A program made the position numbers and the translations under genes. Shown here piece after piece: positions 1-8,132 of a stretch of DNA of 64,000 bases. The notes below the pieces were generated by a model. The model was not told the DNA's origin, did no database searches, and was given only the letters and a program-made list of their open reading frames with translations. The number at the start of each line of letters is the position of its first letter. Position 1 is the first letter of the stretch. This DNA comes from FEN-1219 sp039933105 (lineage in GTDB: Bacteria > Pseudomonadota > Gammaproteobacteria > Steroidobacterales > Rariloculaceae). The DNA is taken from NCBI GenBank assembly GCA_039933105.1, contig JBDTOT010000001.1, positions 1 through 64,000 of the forward strand, in the 5' to 3' direction.

Positions 1-152
1 TCGGCAGCGTCAGCGCCATGGACGGCGCTGACGCAGCCTACAGGGACGTACTTGCGGCGGTGCCGAAAGGGCTCTCTCACGTCGACATCACGACGTGCGA
101 CGCGGCGAACACGGGCTCGCCTGCGGTACCTTGGCGCAAGTGGGAGGTCTAG
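1..152 (+). CDS. 3' end of an unidentified CDS (5' part outside the window)
   Basis: An open frame starting at base 3 runs to a TAG at 150-152 and gives about 49 residues ending in PWRKWEV. Nearly all its third codon positions are G or C, as in the confirmed genes here, which supports real coding. The stop overlaps the 3' end of the convergent HDOD gene by 4 bases. No motif is recognisable in so short a tail, so no function is assigned. An 11-bp hairpin at 7-34 lies inside this frame. Confidence 0.55.
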   Translation, partial: GSVSAMDGADAAYRDVLAAVPKGLSHVDITTCDAANTGSPAVPWRKWEV

Positions 153-1222
153 CCCGGGACGCGCTCCGGTTCCGGCCAGGTCAGGCGCTCCCAGAGACGC
201 TCGAAGCGCGGACCTTCACCGCCCGCGACCGCAAGCGACACGAGGCCCGTGTCGTCGTCGATTCGATCGGCCGACTTCAACATGCTGAGCGCGCCCGCAG
301 TAAGCCCGAAACGTAGCGATCGCCCGAGTGGCGACTGCGGACGAGTGATCTGCGTCGGCGCTTGATCGTCGAGCGCTTCGAGTACCTGAGCCGAGAGTTC
401 CCAGCTCGAAGCCGTGCGGCGCGCGACCTCGGCGGTATGCTCGTCGAGCAATGACGCGAGCGTGGTGGAATCCGGCGTCAACCGCCGCGTGGTGTATTGA
501 TCGAGCGCTACGCGGTATACGACGATCGCAGCGAGCCCCATGACGAGCGCGAGCAGTTGCGCCGTGAACGGATCGGCGTTCTCGACCGCCGACGCATGCA
601 ACTCGGCCGCCGCGGCCGAGCGGTAGGTGTGTTCCCACACGACTTCCGGAAACTGGCTCGCTTCACCCGCCACGGCGCGGAATACGGGCTGCACCAGCGC
701 CGCAGCCGCGAGCGATCGCACGCCCTGCGTACCGAGCACCGCGAGTGCGCGCTCCACGCCTTCGATCGGCTGCGAGCCGCGTCGGTACAGTGGGCTATTC
801 GAGAGCTTCAGCAAACTGCCCACGAGCGCCGGATCGCGCGCGATCAGCATCGCGAGCTCCTTGCGCGTCGTGTCGCTGTCGTTCACGGCACGCAGCAGCT
901 GCGGCAGCAACATCGGCCGGCGCGGTGCGTATTTCGGGTCGGTGGCCGCGGAGTGCAACGCACCGGCCACGGCACTCACGACCTTTACGTGCTCGGCCGG
1001 CACGCTCGCGGCGAGCGACGTGTTGAATGCCAGTTCGTGCAGCTTCTGGCGCGTAGCCTCACGCCCCAGCGCGTGCGCAGTCGCGGGTGGCAGCAGCGCG
1101 CGGTGTTCGCCCGTGACCTCCGCCGAACGGTCCACGGGCGTTTTCGGCGTGCGCCGCAAGACGGACACGGCCATCAGGGCCAGAGCGCCAATGATGACGA
1201 TGAATAGGACTACGCGGATCAC
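149..1222 (-). CDS. Membrane-anchored HDOD domain protein
   Basis: The product has 357 residues. A single hydrophobic N-terminal segment (about residues 3-20) is followed by a spacer and then an HDOD domain from about residue 100 to 290, with the typical run LPQLLRAVNDSD, RDPALVGSLLKLSN and the VLGTQGVRSL helix. HDOD proteins are regulatory HD-like domains that usually lack the catalytic HD pair, and none is obvious here. The GTG start lies 3 bases after the stop of the SoxD-like cytochrome gene, so translation is probably coupled and the gene belongs to the soxCD transcript. A link to sulfur oxidation is not established. The membrane anchor is less common for this family. Confidence 0.8.
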   Translation of the reverse strand: MIRVVLFIVIIGALALMAVSVLRRTPKTPVDRSAEVTGEHRALLPPATAHALGREATRQKLHELAFNTSLAASVPAEHVKVVSAVAGALHSAATDPKYAPRRPMLLPQLLRAVNDSDTTRKELAMLIARDPALVGSLLKLSNSPLYRRGSQPIEGVERALAVLGTQGVRSLAAAALVQPVFRAVAGEASQFPEVVWEHTYRSAAAAELHASAVENADPFTAQLLALVMGLAAIVVYRVALDQYTTRRLTPDSTTLASLLDEHTAEVARRTASSWELSAQVLEALDDQAPTQITRPQSPLGRSLRFGLTAGALSMLKSADRIDDDTGLVSLAVAGGEGPRFERLWERLTWPEPERVPG

Positions 1223-1225
1223 GCG

Positions 1226-1774
1226 TTAGCGGTGCCCGCGGTCGGCGCGCTTCGGGTACGCCATGATGAAACCGTCGCGGTTCGGCATCTTCACCTGCTG
1301 CAACGTCTGCGCGTTCATCGTGTCAGTGGCCTGGATGATGCCGTTCTCGGCCAACAGATACGCGGTGAGCGCGTACACCTGATCGTTCGACAGCGACTCC
1401 GGCGCCTGGAACGGCATTGCACGACGAATGTAGTCGAATATTGTCGTCGCGTACGGCCAGTAACTGCCGACCGTGCGCACCTGCTGGAACTGCGTCAGCG
1501 TGCCTTGCCCGCCGACGAGCTTGTCATTCGGCTTCCCCACGCCGCCCGCGCCGTGACACGCGACGCAGTGCGTCGCGAAAAGCTGTGCGCCCGTGGTGGC
1601 CACGCCCGAGCCCGGCGGCAGTCCGGTCCCGTCCGGCTGGATGTTGATATCCCAAGCCGCGACGTCCGCGACGGAAACCGGCTGGCCGAGTCCCGGGCCA
1701 CCGGTTTGTGCGGCGGCCAATGTGGACCACGCTGCGGCCGCCAACAGTCCGAACCATGCGTTACGCGTAAACAT
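1226..1774 (-). CDS. soxD: SoxD-like c-type cytochrome
   Basis: This 182-residue protein has a Sec signal peptide (about residues 1-22) and one haem c site, CVACH, at residues 70-74. The later segment with MPFQAPESLS probably supplies the Met axial ligand. The spacing GGQGTL, then GSYWPY, then FDYIRRAMPF is characteristic of SoxD, the cytochrome partner of the SoxC molybdoenzyme. The ATG at 1774 is chosen because it gives a clean signal peptide; it overlaps the end of soxC by 14 bases, as expected for a coupled subunit pair. The protein is shorter than the two-haem SoxD of Paracoccus. It should act in the periplasm as electron acceptor for SoxC. Confidence 0.85.
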   Translation of the reverse strand: MFTRNAWFGLLAAAAWSTLAAAQTGGPGLGQPVSVADVAAWDINIQPDGTGLPPGSGVATTGAQLFATHCVACHGAGGVGKPNDKLVGGQGTLTQFQQVRTVGSYWPYATTIFDYIRRAMPFQAPESLSNDQVYALTAYLLAENGIIQATDTMNAQTLQQVKMPNRDGFIMAYPKRADRGHR

Positions 1775-3041
1775 TGCTAACCTCGCCGTTGGCCGCGACC
1801 GCCCAGGCCTGAATCGAGTTGTTGTGATAGTTCGGGCGCTCGCCGCGCTCGACAATGAAGCTCGCACGCGTTGGCTGCACGGCGCCGGTCTCATCGACCG
1901 CGCGGCTCATCAAGGTCGCCGCGCCGCCGTCCCACCGCCACGCCATGCGAAAGCGCGTGAACGATTTCGACAGCACGGGATCGTTCAGCGCCGCCTGCGC
2001 CCACGTCTTACCGCCGTCGGCGGACACTTCGACACGGCGGATTTTGCCGAGGCCGCTCCATGCGAGGCCGGTCACCTCGTACACGCCCGCGCCTTTCAGC
2101 GCGAGCCCGGTCGACGGGCTCGTGATGATGGACTTCACTTCCATCGGATACGTCAGGATCAGCGCCTTGCCGTTCAGCAGCACGTCCGTGTAGTGCGACG
2201 TCTCGTCGCGCGTCATCGTGGGCGCGTTCACTATTTTGAGCCGGCGCAACCACTTTACGTTCATGTTGCCTTCGTAGCCCGGCAGGAACAGGCGCATCGG
2301 GTAGCCGTTCTCCGGCCGCAGCCGCTCGCCGTTCTGATACAGCGCGATCATGGCGTCGTCCGTGAGCTTCTTCAGCGGCACGCTGCGACTCATGGCCGCG
2401 GCGTCGGCGCCTTCGGCGAGCACCCAGTCGTTGCCCTTCTCGACGCCGGCCTCCTCGAGCAACAGAGCTAGCGGCACGCCGGTCCATTCGCTGCACGACA
2501 TCAGCCCGTGGATCATGCCGCACGGGGCCTGCGGCGGCTGCGGGCTTAAGTTTCCGCCGCTGTTGCCTGCGCACTCGAGGAACTGGATTCGCGTGACTGT
2601 GGGATAGCGCAGCAACGAATCGACCGTGAACGTCAGCGACCGGCGCACGGCGCCGTGGATCAGCAGCTTGTGCGCCGCCGGATCGATATCGGGAACGCCG
2701 CTGTGATGGCGCTCGAAGTGCAGGCTGTTCGGCGTGATCGTGCCGTGCAACTTGTGATGCGGGGTGAATGAAACGCCGTTGCCAACGACGTTCGGCGTGC
2801 CGCCGACGAAGCGCTGCGTAGCGGCTTCGTATTTCGACGGCGACCCGTAGGCGCTCATGTGTGTGCCGGGCGCTTTCATCCACGGCGGCACCGCCAGCGG
2901 TTCGGCGTCGACTGGCTGTGCCGTTAGCAGCGACCCGCCCGCCCCCAGCAGCGCCGCGCTTTGCGTTAGGAACAACCGCCGATGCAACAACCCATTGCCG
3001 GCGACGACTTCGAGCGCCGCCGGATTTTTCGTTTTCGTCAT
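1761..3041 (-). CDS. soxC: SoxC-type sulfite/sulfane dehydrogenase, molybdopterin subunit
   Basis: This 426-residue protein of the sulfite oxidase family has a twin-arginine signal (RRLFL at residues 21-25, then a hydrophobic stretch). The molybdenum-ligating cysteine is in FLECAGN (C156). The segment CSEWTGVPL and the C-terminal dimerisation domain also match SoxC. In the Sox multienzyme system SoxCD oxidises the sulfane sulfur bound to SoxYZ; related SorA enzymes oxidise sulfite. The ATG at 3041 follows a GGGGA ribosome site; a TTG 12 bases upstream is less likely. No soxXYZAB genes are in the window, so the substrate (carrier-bound sulfane or free sulfite) is uncertain. Confidence 0.88.
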   Translation of the reverse strand: MTKTKNPAALEVVAGNGLLHRRLFLTQSAALLGAGGSLLTAQPVDAEPLAVPPWMKAPGTHMSAYGSPSKYEAATQRFVGGTPNVVGNGVSFTPHHKLHGTITPNSLHFERHHSGVPDIDPAAHKLLIHGAVRRSLTFTVDSLLRYPTVTRIQFLECAGNSGGNLSPQPPQAPCGMIHGLMSCSEWTGVPLALLLEEAGVEKGNDWVLAEGADAAAMSRSVPLKKLTDDAMIALYQNGERLRPENGYPMRLFLPGYEGNMNVKWLRRLKIVNAPTMTRDETSHYTDVLLNGKALILTYPMEVKSIITSPSTGLALKGAGVYEVTGLAWSGLGKIRRVEVSADGGKTWAQAALNDPVLSKSFTRFRMAWRWDGGAATLMSRAVDETGAVQPTRASFIVERGERPNYHNNSIQAWAVAANGEVSNVYA

Positions 3042-3051
3042 ACATTTCCCC

Positions 3052-3102
3052 AAGCGTCGGTCCGCGACGCTTACGATGCGGACTCTAGAGCCGCCGCGGC
3101 TC
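3052..3102. other. Two short hairpins between ndh and soxC
   Basis: AAGCGTC (3052-3058) pairs with GACGCTT (3066-3072), and GAGCCG (3088-3093) pairs with CGGCTC (3097-3102). The first hairpin would lie directly 5' of the soxC ribosome site in the mRNA. Neither is followed by a strong T-run, so they could be a weak terminator for ndh, a translation-control hairpin or an operator. Confidence 0.35.
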
Positions 3103-3122
3103 GCTGTAAAACGTTTCTTCGC

Positions 3123-4406
3123 CTAGTCGGCGTCCTCCGCGCCCGTGATCAATCGCGCGCCGCGACCGTACGTCAGGTACTCCCACAACCACCGTAGCGA
3201 CACGACCAGCGGGCTCGGCACGCCGAGCAGAAAGTAAATATGCGCAACCCCCCAGAACCACCACGCGAGCCAACCGCGCAGCGTGAGGAACGGAAACTCG
3301 ATGACAGCGCACGCGCGACCGATCGTCGCGAAGTTGCCGGCGTTGTGATACGCGAAGGGCGACGGTGGCGGCAGCACGCGGATCCGGCGCGTAATGACGT
3401 CGGCCACGTAACGCCCCTGCTGCTTCGCGGCGGGCGCCACTCCGGGCACGCGGCCCGCCGCCGTCTCGACGAGCGCGCAGTCGCCAATGACGAAGATCGG
3501 CGGATCGGACCTTACCGCAAGATCGGGGCCGACTTTCACGCGGCCGGCACGATCGGTGACGGCGCCGAGCCATGCGCCTACGGGCGCGGCCGCGACACCG
3601 GCGGCCCAGATCACCGTGGCCGTCGCCACGTGCTCGTTGCCAATTGTGATGCCCTCCGCGTCGCAGGCAGTGACCGCAGAATTCACGCGCACCTCGACGC
3701 CGAGTTTCTCGAGCGCGCGTTGCGCGTACTGCGATTGGCGCTGCGCGAACGTGGCGAGCACACGCGGGCCTGCCTCGACGAGCATCACCTTGGCGCTTCT
3801 CGGATCGATGCGACGAAAATCCGCAGCGAGCGTGAAGCGCGCGAGCTCGGCGATCGTGCCCGCGAGCTCGACACCGGTGGGCCCCGCGCCGACGATCGCG
3901 AAGCGCAGCAGGCGCGCGCGCCGCTCAGGGTCGAGCTCCATCTCCGCAGCTTCGAACGCCGACAAGATGCGCCTGCGAATCTGCGTCGCGTCATCGACGC
4001 TCTTTAAACCCGGCGCGTGCGGCCGCCAATCATCGTGGCCGAAATACGCATCCGTCGCGCCGGCCGCGACGATGAGGTAGTCGAACGCAATCTCGCGGTC
4101 GCGCAAACGTACACGATGCGCGCCGACGTCGACGCCGACGACCTCACCCAGCAACACCACTGCGTTGCGCTGTCGCCGCAGCACCGAGCGGATTGGCCAA
4201 GCGATATCGGACGGCGGCAATCCAGCCGTCGCCACCTGGTACAGCAACGGTTGGAACAAGTGATAGTTGTGCCGATCGATGACGGTGACGTCGCACGCGG
4301 CGCGCGCGAGCGCGGTGGCGGCAGAAAGGCCGCCGAACCCCGCACCGACAATCACGACGTGCGGCCGAGCTCCCGTCAAACCTTCACCACGTGCAGGCTC
4401 AGCCAT
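3123..4406 (-). CDS. ndh: Type II NADH:quinone oxidoreductase
   Basis: This 427-residue two-dinucleotide-binding flavoprotein has an FAD-binding GAGFGGLSAA at residues 21-30, an NADH-binding VGAGPTGVELAG at about 170-181, and the FAD-phosphate segment VIGDCA near 305. The C-terminal amphipathic and hydrophobic region (about 365-415, rich in Trp and Phe) anchors NDH-2 enzymes to the cytoplasmic membrane. It would pass electrons from NADH to quinone without pumping protons. The ATG overlaps the upstream MaoC gene by 31 bases; a TTG at 4379 overlapping that gene's stop codon is an alternative start. Confidence 0.85.
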   Translation of the reverse strand: MAEPARGEGLTGARPHVVIVGAGFGGLSAATALARAACDVTVIDRHNYHLFQPLLYQVATAGLPPSDIAWPIRSVLRRQRNAVVLLGEVVGVDVGAHRVRLRDREIAFDYLIVAAGATDAYFGHDDWRPHAPGLKSVDDATQIRRRILSAFEAAEMELDPERRARLLRFAIVGAGPTGVELAGTIAELARFTLAADFRRIDPRSAKVMLVEAGPRVLATFAQRQSQYAQRALEKLGVEVRVNSAVTACDAEGITIGNEHVATATVIWAAGVAAAPVGAWLGAVTDRAGRVKVGPDLAVRSDPPIFVIGDCALVETAAGRVPGVAPAAKQQGRYVADVITRRIRVLPPPSPFAYHNAGNFATIGRACAVIEFPFLTLRGWLAWWFWGVAHIYFLLGVPSPLVVSLRWLWEYLTYGRGARLITGAEDAD

Positions 4407-4837
4407 TCCGCCACGAGCGCGGGTTTGTCTTCGCCTTCGATCTCGACCGTGACATCCACGCGCTGGAGGATCTGCCCCGGCTTGCGCTCTTCCACCGCGC
4501 CGAGAACGCCACGCGCGCGAATACGCTTGCCCGTGCTCACAGGCGCCACGAAGCGGATCTTATCGAAGCCGTAGTTCACCACGAGCGTACGATTAGCGGG
4601 CTCGGGAATGAACGGCAGACAGAGGTGCACGAGCAGCGACAGCGTCAGGAAGCCGTGCGCGATCGTGCCCTTGAAAGGCGTCGAGCGTGCGCGCTCGGGA
4701 TCGACGTGGATGAACTGATGATCGAGCGTGACGTCGGCGAAGTCGTTCACGCGCTGCTGGTCGATCGTGAACCAGTCCGAAACCCCGAGTTCCGTGGCTA
4801 CGAGGGCCGCAAGCTGCTGTCGAGTGACCGTGGCCAT
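4376..4837 (-). CDS. MaoC-like (R)-specific enoyl-CoA hydratase
   Basis: This 153-residue single hot-dog domain protein carries the hydratase-2 signature: Asp and His in DFADVTLDHQFIHVD, followed by the GTIAHGFLTLSL helix. Such enzymes hydrate trans-2-enoyl-CoA to (R)-3-hydroxyacyl-CoA, in the manner of PhaJ or NodN-like proteins. The ATG at 4837 is set by an AGGAG site about 7 bases upstream. The gene overlaps the start of ndh downstream. The natural substrate cannot be read from sequence. Confidence 0.85.
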   Translation of the reverse strand: MATVTRQQLAALVATELGVSDWFTIDQQRVNDFADVTLDHQFIHVDPERARSTPFKGTIAHGFLTLSLLVHLCLPFIPEPANRTLVVNYGFDKIRFVAPVSTGKRIRARGVLGAVEERKPGQILQRVDVTVEIEGEDKPALVAEWLSLHVVKV

Positions 4838-4952
4838 CGCCGTGCTCCTGTTGCCGTGCGCCCCGTGGGCTCGATCCGGCCGGATTGTGGTCGCCGGGCC
4901 ACGCCTGGTAAAGCCGGCGGGCCGCGATGCGCTGCTCAATCCCTCGGGCGCG

Positions 4953-5546
4953 TCACTGCAGCTTCTTGTTGATCTCCGCGACAGGGAACGCGTTGACCAG
5001 ATCGCCCAGTCCCGCAAGCGCGGACTGCTGATCGTGGAAGTCGTTACTCTTGAATATCAGGAACGAGCCCCTTTCGAGGGTCACGCTGATCGAACCATCG
5101 GGCTGCACGGCTGCCGGCAAGCCGGCGACGCGCACCTGTTGGCCGGACTGGGCGCCGAGGCGCGCGATGCCGCCGAGCAGCCCGCCGAGCGCGTTGCCCG
5201 ACTTTTCGCCCGTGAGCGAGACGTTCGCCGTGTGCTCCGCTTTCTTATAATTCGCGGAGATGTTGTTGAAGCCCAGCGCCTGGTTCTGCTCGATGCCCGT
5301 GCGCTTCCACCCGGCCACGTCTGCCGGGAAGCTCTTGCTGACATCGCCCTGCATTTGCTGATCGATACCCTGCATGCACTGCGCCGCCTTCTCCTTCGCG
5401 CCCGCGAAGTTGCCGCTCTTGCGCAAGCCGTCGATCTGCGAACAGCTGTCGAGCAACGATCCACCTACGTCGAGCTGAGCGAACGCGTGCGGAGCCTGCA
5501 ATGTGGCGAAGGCGAGTACGAACACGCTGGTCTTGATCCCGGACAT
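4953..5546 (-). CDS. Secreted protein of unknown function
   Basis: The product has 197 residues with a Sec signal peptide of about 22 residues ending in AFA. The mature part has two cysteines near its N-terminus (SC and QC, about 20 residues apart), a Gly-rich segment GGLLGGIARLG in the middle, and a C-terminal half that looks beta-rich. No family is recognised. The ATG at 5546 is chosen because of a GAGGGA site about 7 bases upstream. It is flanked by 115- and 140-base gaps, so it is probably transcribed alone. Confidence 0.7.
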   Translation of the reverse strand: MSGIKTSVFVLAFATLQAPHAFAQLDVGGSLLDSCSQIDGLRKSGNFAGAKEKAAQCMQGIDQQMQGDVSKSFPADVAGWKRTGIEQNQALGFNNISANYKKAEHTANVSLTGEKSGNALGGLLGGIARLGAQSGQQVRVAGLPAAVQPDGSISVTLERGSFLIFKSNDFHDQQSALAGLGDLVNAFPVAEINKKLQ

Positions 5547-5686
5547 GGTTGTTATCCCTCTTTTCGACGAATGGGCTGCGGCATTCAATGTGCCGTCTCT
5601 TCAGTTCGTAGAACGACCGCCGCTAGTATGGCAGTAACGCCCGAGAAAGTCCGCGTGGGGGTTCATGGAGTTCGGCGGCCGTTCGC

Positions 5687-6799
5687 TCACGGGCAACGTT
5701 CCACGGCCACCTGCAGGCAACGGGCCATGAGTCGATCCGGACGGACATGCGCGCGGTAGTACTCAGCGTTTTCGCGGCGCATCGCGAGCGCGGCCGCGGG
5801 GTCTGCGAGCAGGCGCTCGCACGCCGCCACACAACCTTCCGGTGTTGTGAACGGGAGGTAATTCCTGCCTTCGACGACCGGTGCCGGTATCGCGTAGTAC
5901 GTCGGCTCGCTCACGATGCACCTGGAAGCTGCCATGTATTCCGGGATCTTCCAGCTCGTCGAATCATGAAGCCCGGCGGTGTTGACGTTGATCAGGCACG
6001 CCCTGCCGAGCGCGACGTGACCCCGCAACCCCGACTGCGCCGGATATAGGCAATCCGGATACGTGGCTTGCGTGTAAGCCGAGAAGCGCAGGCCGCCGAC
6101 GAAGCGATCACCGAAGTGCGACTTCAATGCGCGCACCGTATTGGCTCGCAGCTCGTTGACCTCATCCATACGTCCTAGACGAAAATTGTCCGGCGCGTCC
6201 TTCGGCCCATAGACGCGCGTCCGATAGAAGACCTTGGCTGCGGCCGGCAAGAGCGGACCCGCCTCGAACTCGTCGATAAACGGCGGCGAATTTCCGGCGC
6301 GCAGGCGACCAAGCGCACATTTGATCGGGCTGGCTACCACTCGCTTCGCCGCGTCGAGCGGAGCCGTCGACCATGCGCCGCTCGCGGTCTGCCAGGCAAA
6401 GGCGGCGCGAACGGACTGCGACAGCGATTCATGCCGACTCGAGCATGCGTAGTGCAGCCCAAGGGGGACGATTTTGGCGCCGAGCAGCGGGTCGAGCTGC
6501 GCCGCGTAGGGGGCATCGTAGCTTCGTTTGAAGTAGACGTCCGCCACCAGCAGATCCTCCATCGAAGCAACGGTGCGCCAGTCCGCAGTGTCGAAGCACA
6601 CCTTCACGGGGCGAGAATTGCCAGCGGCAGTGACGTCGATGCGTAGGGTGACGGGATCACGCGCGGCGGCGCGATGCTCCTGCCGCCGCGCGAATCGGAG
6701 CGTTACGTCGCCGGCCGCGCTCAGCTCGAACAGGCCGGCATAGAACGCCGACACGTACGAGGAACGTCGCTGCGAATAAATGGTGACTTCGTAGCGCAT
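5687..6799 (-). CDS. Glycosyltransferase-like protein
   Basis: The product has 370 residues with no signal peptide. The C-terminal third (about residues 260-365) resembles the donor-binding half of GT-B enzymes of the CgeB / glycosyltransferase family 1 type: ACLINVNTAG, then SWKIPEYMAASRCIVSEP, then a stretch ending in a helix with RRENAEYYRAHVRP. The N-terminal part is less conserved. The ATG at 6799 lies 7 bases after the stop of the MFS gene, so the two are probably one operon. Donor and acceptor are unknown, and the family call rests on the C-terminal motif only. Confidence 0.6.
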   Translation of the reverse strand: MRYEVTIYSQRRSSYVSAFYAGLFELSAAGDVTLRFARRQEHRAAARDPVTLRIDVTAAGNSRPVKVCFDTADWRTVASMEDLLVADVYFKRSYDAPYAAQLDPLLGAKIVPLGLHYACSSRHESLSQSVRAAFAWQTASGAWSTAPLDAAKRVVASPIKCALGRLRAGNSPPFIDEFEAGPLLPAAAKVFYRTRVYGPKDAPDNFRLGRMDEVNELRANTVRALKSHFGDRFVGGLRFSAYTQATYPDCLYPAQSGLRGHVALGRACLINVNTAGLHDSTSWKIPEYMAASRCIVSEPTYYAIPAPVVEGRNYLPFTTPEGCVAACERLLADPAAALAMRRENAEYYRAHVRPDRLMARCLQVAVERCP

Positions 6800-6806
6800 C
6801 GTGCTG

Positions 6807-8072
6807 CTAACGCGCCGCGCTCTCGGCGGGCGCCACCGCCGGCTTTCGATAACGCCAGAATGCAGGCAGCAGCGGAATGCACGCCGCCACGCAGGCCACA
6901 CAGAGCAGCCCCCCGGACGCGATCGAGCGTGCGAGCCCGAATCGTTCCGCCGCGAATCCGGCGCGCGCGTTCCCGAGCAACGGGCCAGTCATGTACGACA
7001 GTTGCTCGATGCCGGCCAGGCGGCCGCGGATCGTGGAGGGAATCGTCTCGTTCCAGATCGTCATGCGGAACAGGCCGCTGACCATGTCCGCTGCTCCGGC
7101 TGCGACAAGGCAGGCGATCGCGACCGGCAGCGACCGCGCGTAGCCGAGCGCGAAGATCGCGACGCCCCAAAGCATGGCCGCAATGATGACCGCGACGCCG
7201 TGCCGTTCGACGCGCCGCGTCCACCCGCTGAACAGCGTGGTCAGCAGCGCGCCCACACTCATCGCCGAGTACAAATAGCCCACGGCATATGCGCCGCCGA
7301 ACTGTTGCGCGAGCGCCGGGAAGATCGCGAGGGGCATCGCAAACGTCATGGCCACGATGTCTACCGCGTAGGTGCCCAGCAGCTCGGACCGGCTCCCAGC
7401 GTACCGCAAACCCTCGAGGATCGTGTTCAGACCCGGAGGTTGCGCATGCTCGGCCGGCGGCGTCGACCGCATCGCCGCAATCGCCAAGAGCGATATCGCG
7501 AACGTGGCCACCTCCACGACGTAGGTCGCCGCGAGGCCGAACGCGGCAATGCAGATACCCGCGATCGCAGGTCCCGCGATCGCGGCCGTCGTACCTCGCA
7601 ACGACGTAAGCGCCGACACTGCTCGCAGTTCCTCGAATGCGACGAGCTTCTGCGTGATGGCTTCGAGGGCCGGGCGATGAAACCCGTTCACGGCCGACAG
7701 AAACGCCGCGACGACGAACACCACTGTTACGCTCGGGTGCGGCACCAACGCATTCACGACGAGCGCGAGCGAACCGCACGTCATCAGCGCTTCGCAACGC
7801 AGCAGCAACGCGCGCCTGTCGAGCGCATCGGCGAATGCACCACCCCACAGCGCCGCGACGGCGAGCGGCACGAGCTGGGCAGTGCCGAGCAGGCCCACAG
7901 CCGCCGACGAGTTCGTCAGTTGATAGATCTGAACGGGTATCGCCACGTACGTGAAGAAGCTGCCGAACGCGCTGACGAGCTGGCCGATGAAGACGAGCCG
8001 GAAATCGCGATGCTTACGGAGCGGCGAGAGGTCGAGTAGCACGCGGTACAAGCCGGCGGGAGCGAACCGCAC
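6807..8072 (-). CDS. MFS efflux transporter (EntS/MFS_3 type)
   Basis: This 421-residue protein has about 12 hydrophobic segments and the loop 2-3 signature GGAFADALDRRALLL, a variant of the G-x-x-x-D-R-x-G-R-R motif. Overall layout resembles the MFS_3 group that includes the enterobactin exporter EntS. The start is GTG; an AAGGA lies unusually close to it, so a slightly different start is possible. It precedes the glycosyltransferase-like gene by 7 bases, which may mean export of a glycosylated product, but no cargo can be inferred. Confidence 0.8.
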   Translation of the reverse strand: MRFAPAGLYRVLLDLSPLRKHRDFRLVFIGQLVSAFGSFFTYVAIPVQIYQLTNSSAAVGLLGTAQLVPLAVAALWGGAFADALDRRALLLRCEALMTCGSLALVVNALVPHPSVTVVFVVAAFLSAVNGFHRPALEAITQKLVAFEELRAVSALTSLRGTTAAIAGPAIAGICIAAFGLAATYVVEVATFAISLLAIAAMRSTPPAEHAQPPGLNTILEGLRYAGSRSELLGTYAVDIVAMTFAMPLAIFPALAQQFGGAYAVGYLYSAMSVGALLTTLFSGWTRRVERHGVAVIIAAMLWGVAIFALGYARSLPVAIACLVAAGAADMVSGLFRMTIWNETIPSTIRGRLAGIEQLSYMTGPLLGNARAGFAAERFGLARSIASGGLLCVACVAACIPLLPAFWRYRKPAVAPAESAAR

Positions 8073-8132
8073 GGTCCTTCGAGCGGCACGCTCGGAGTAT
8101 CGGGATCGGCATCATACGCGACGTAAACCGGG

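Noticed and set aside
7..34. Strong 11-bp hairpin with a six-base loop at the left edge, resembling an intergenic repeat
   Set aside because: It lies inside an open frame with GC-rich third positions that ends at 152, and no second copy was noticed in the window, so chance within coding sequence is the simpler reading.
1593..2471. A 292-codon plus-strand frame opposite soxC and soxD
   Set aside because: Composition is Arg/His/Ala-rich as in shadow frames, and the opposite strand encodes clear SoxC and SoxD.
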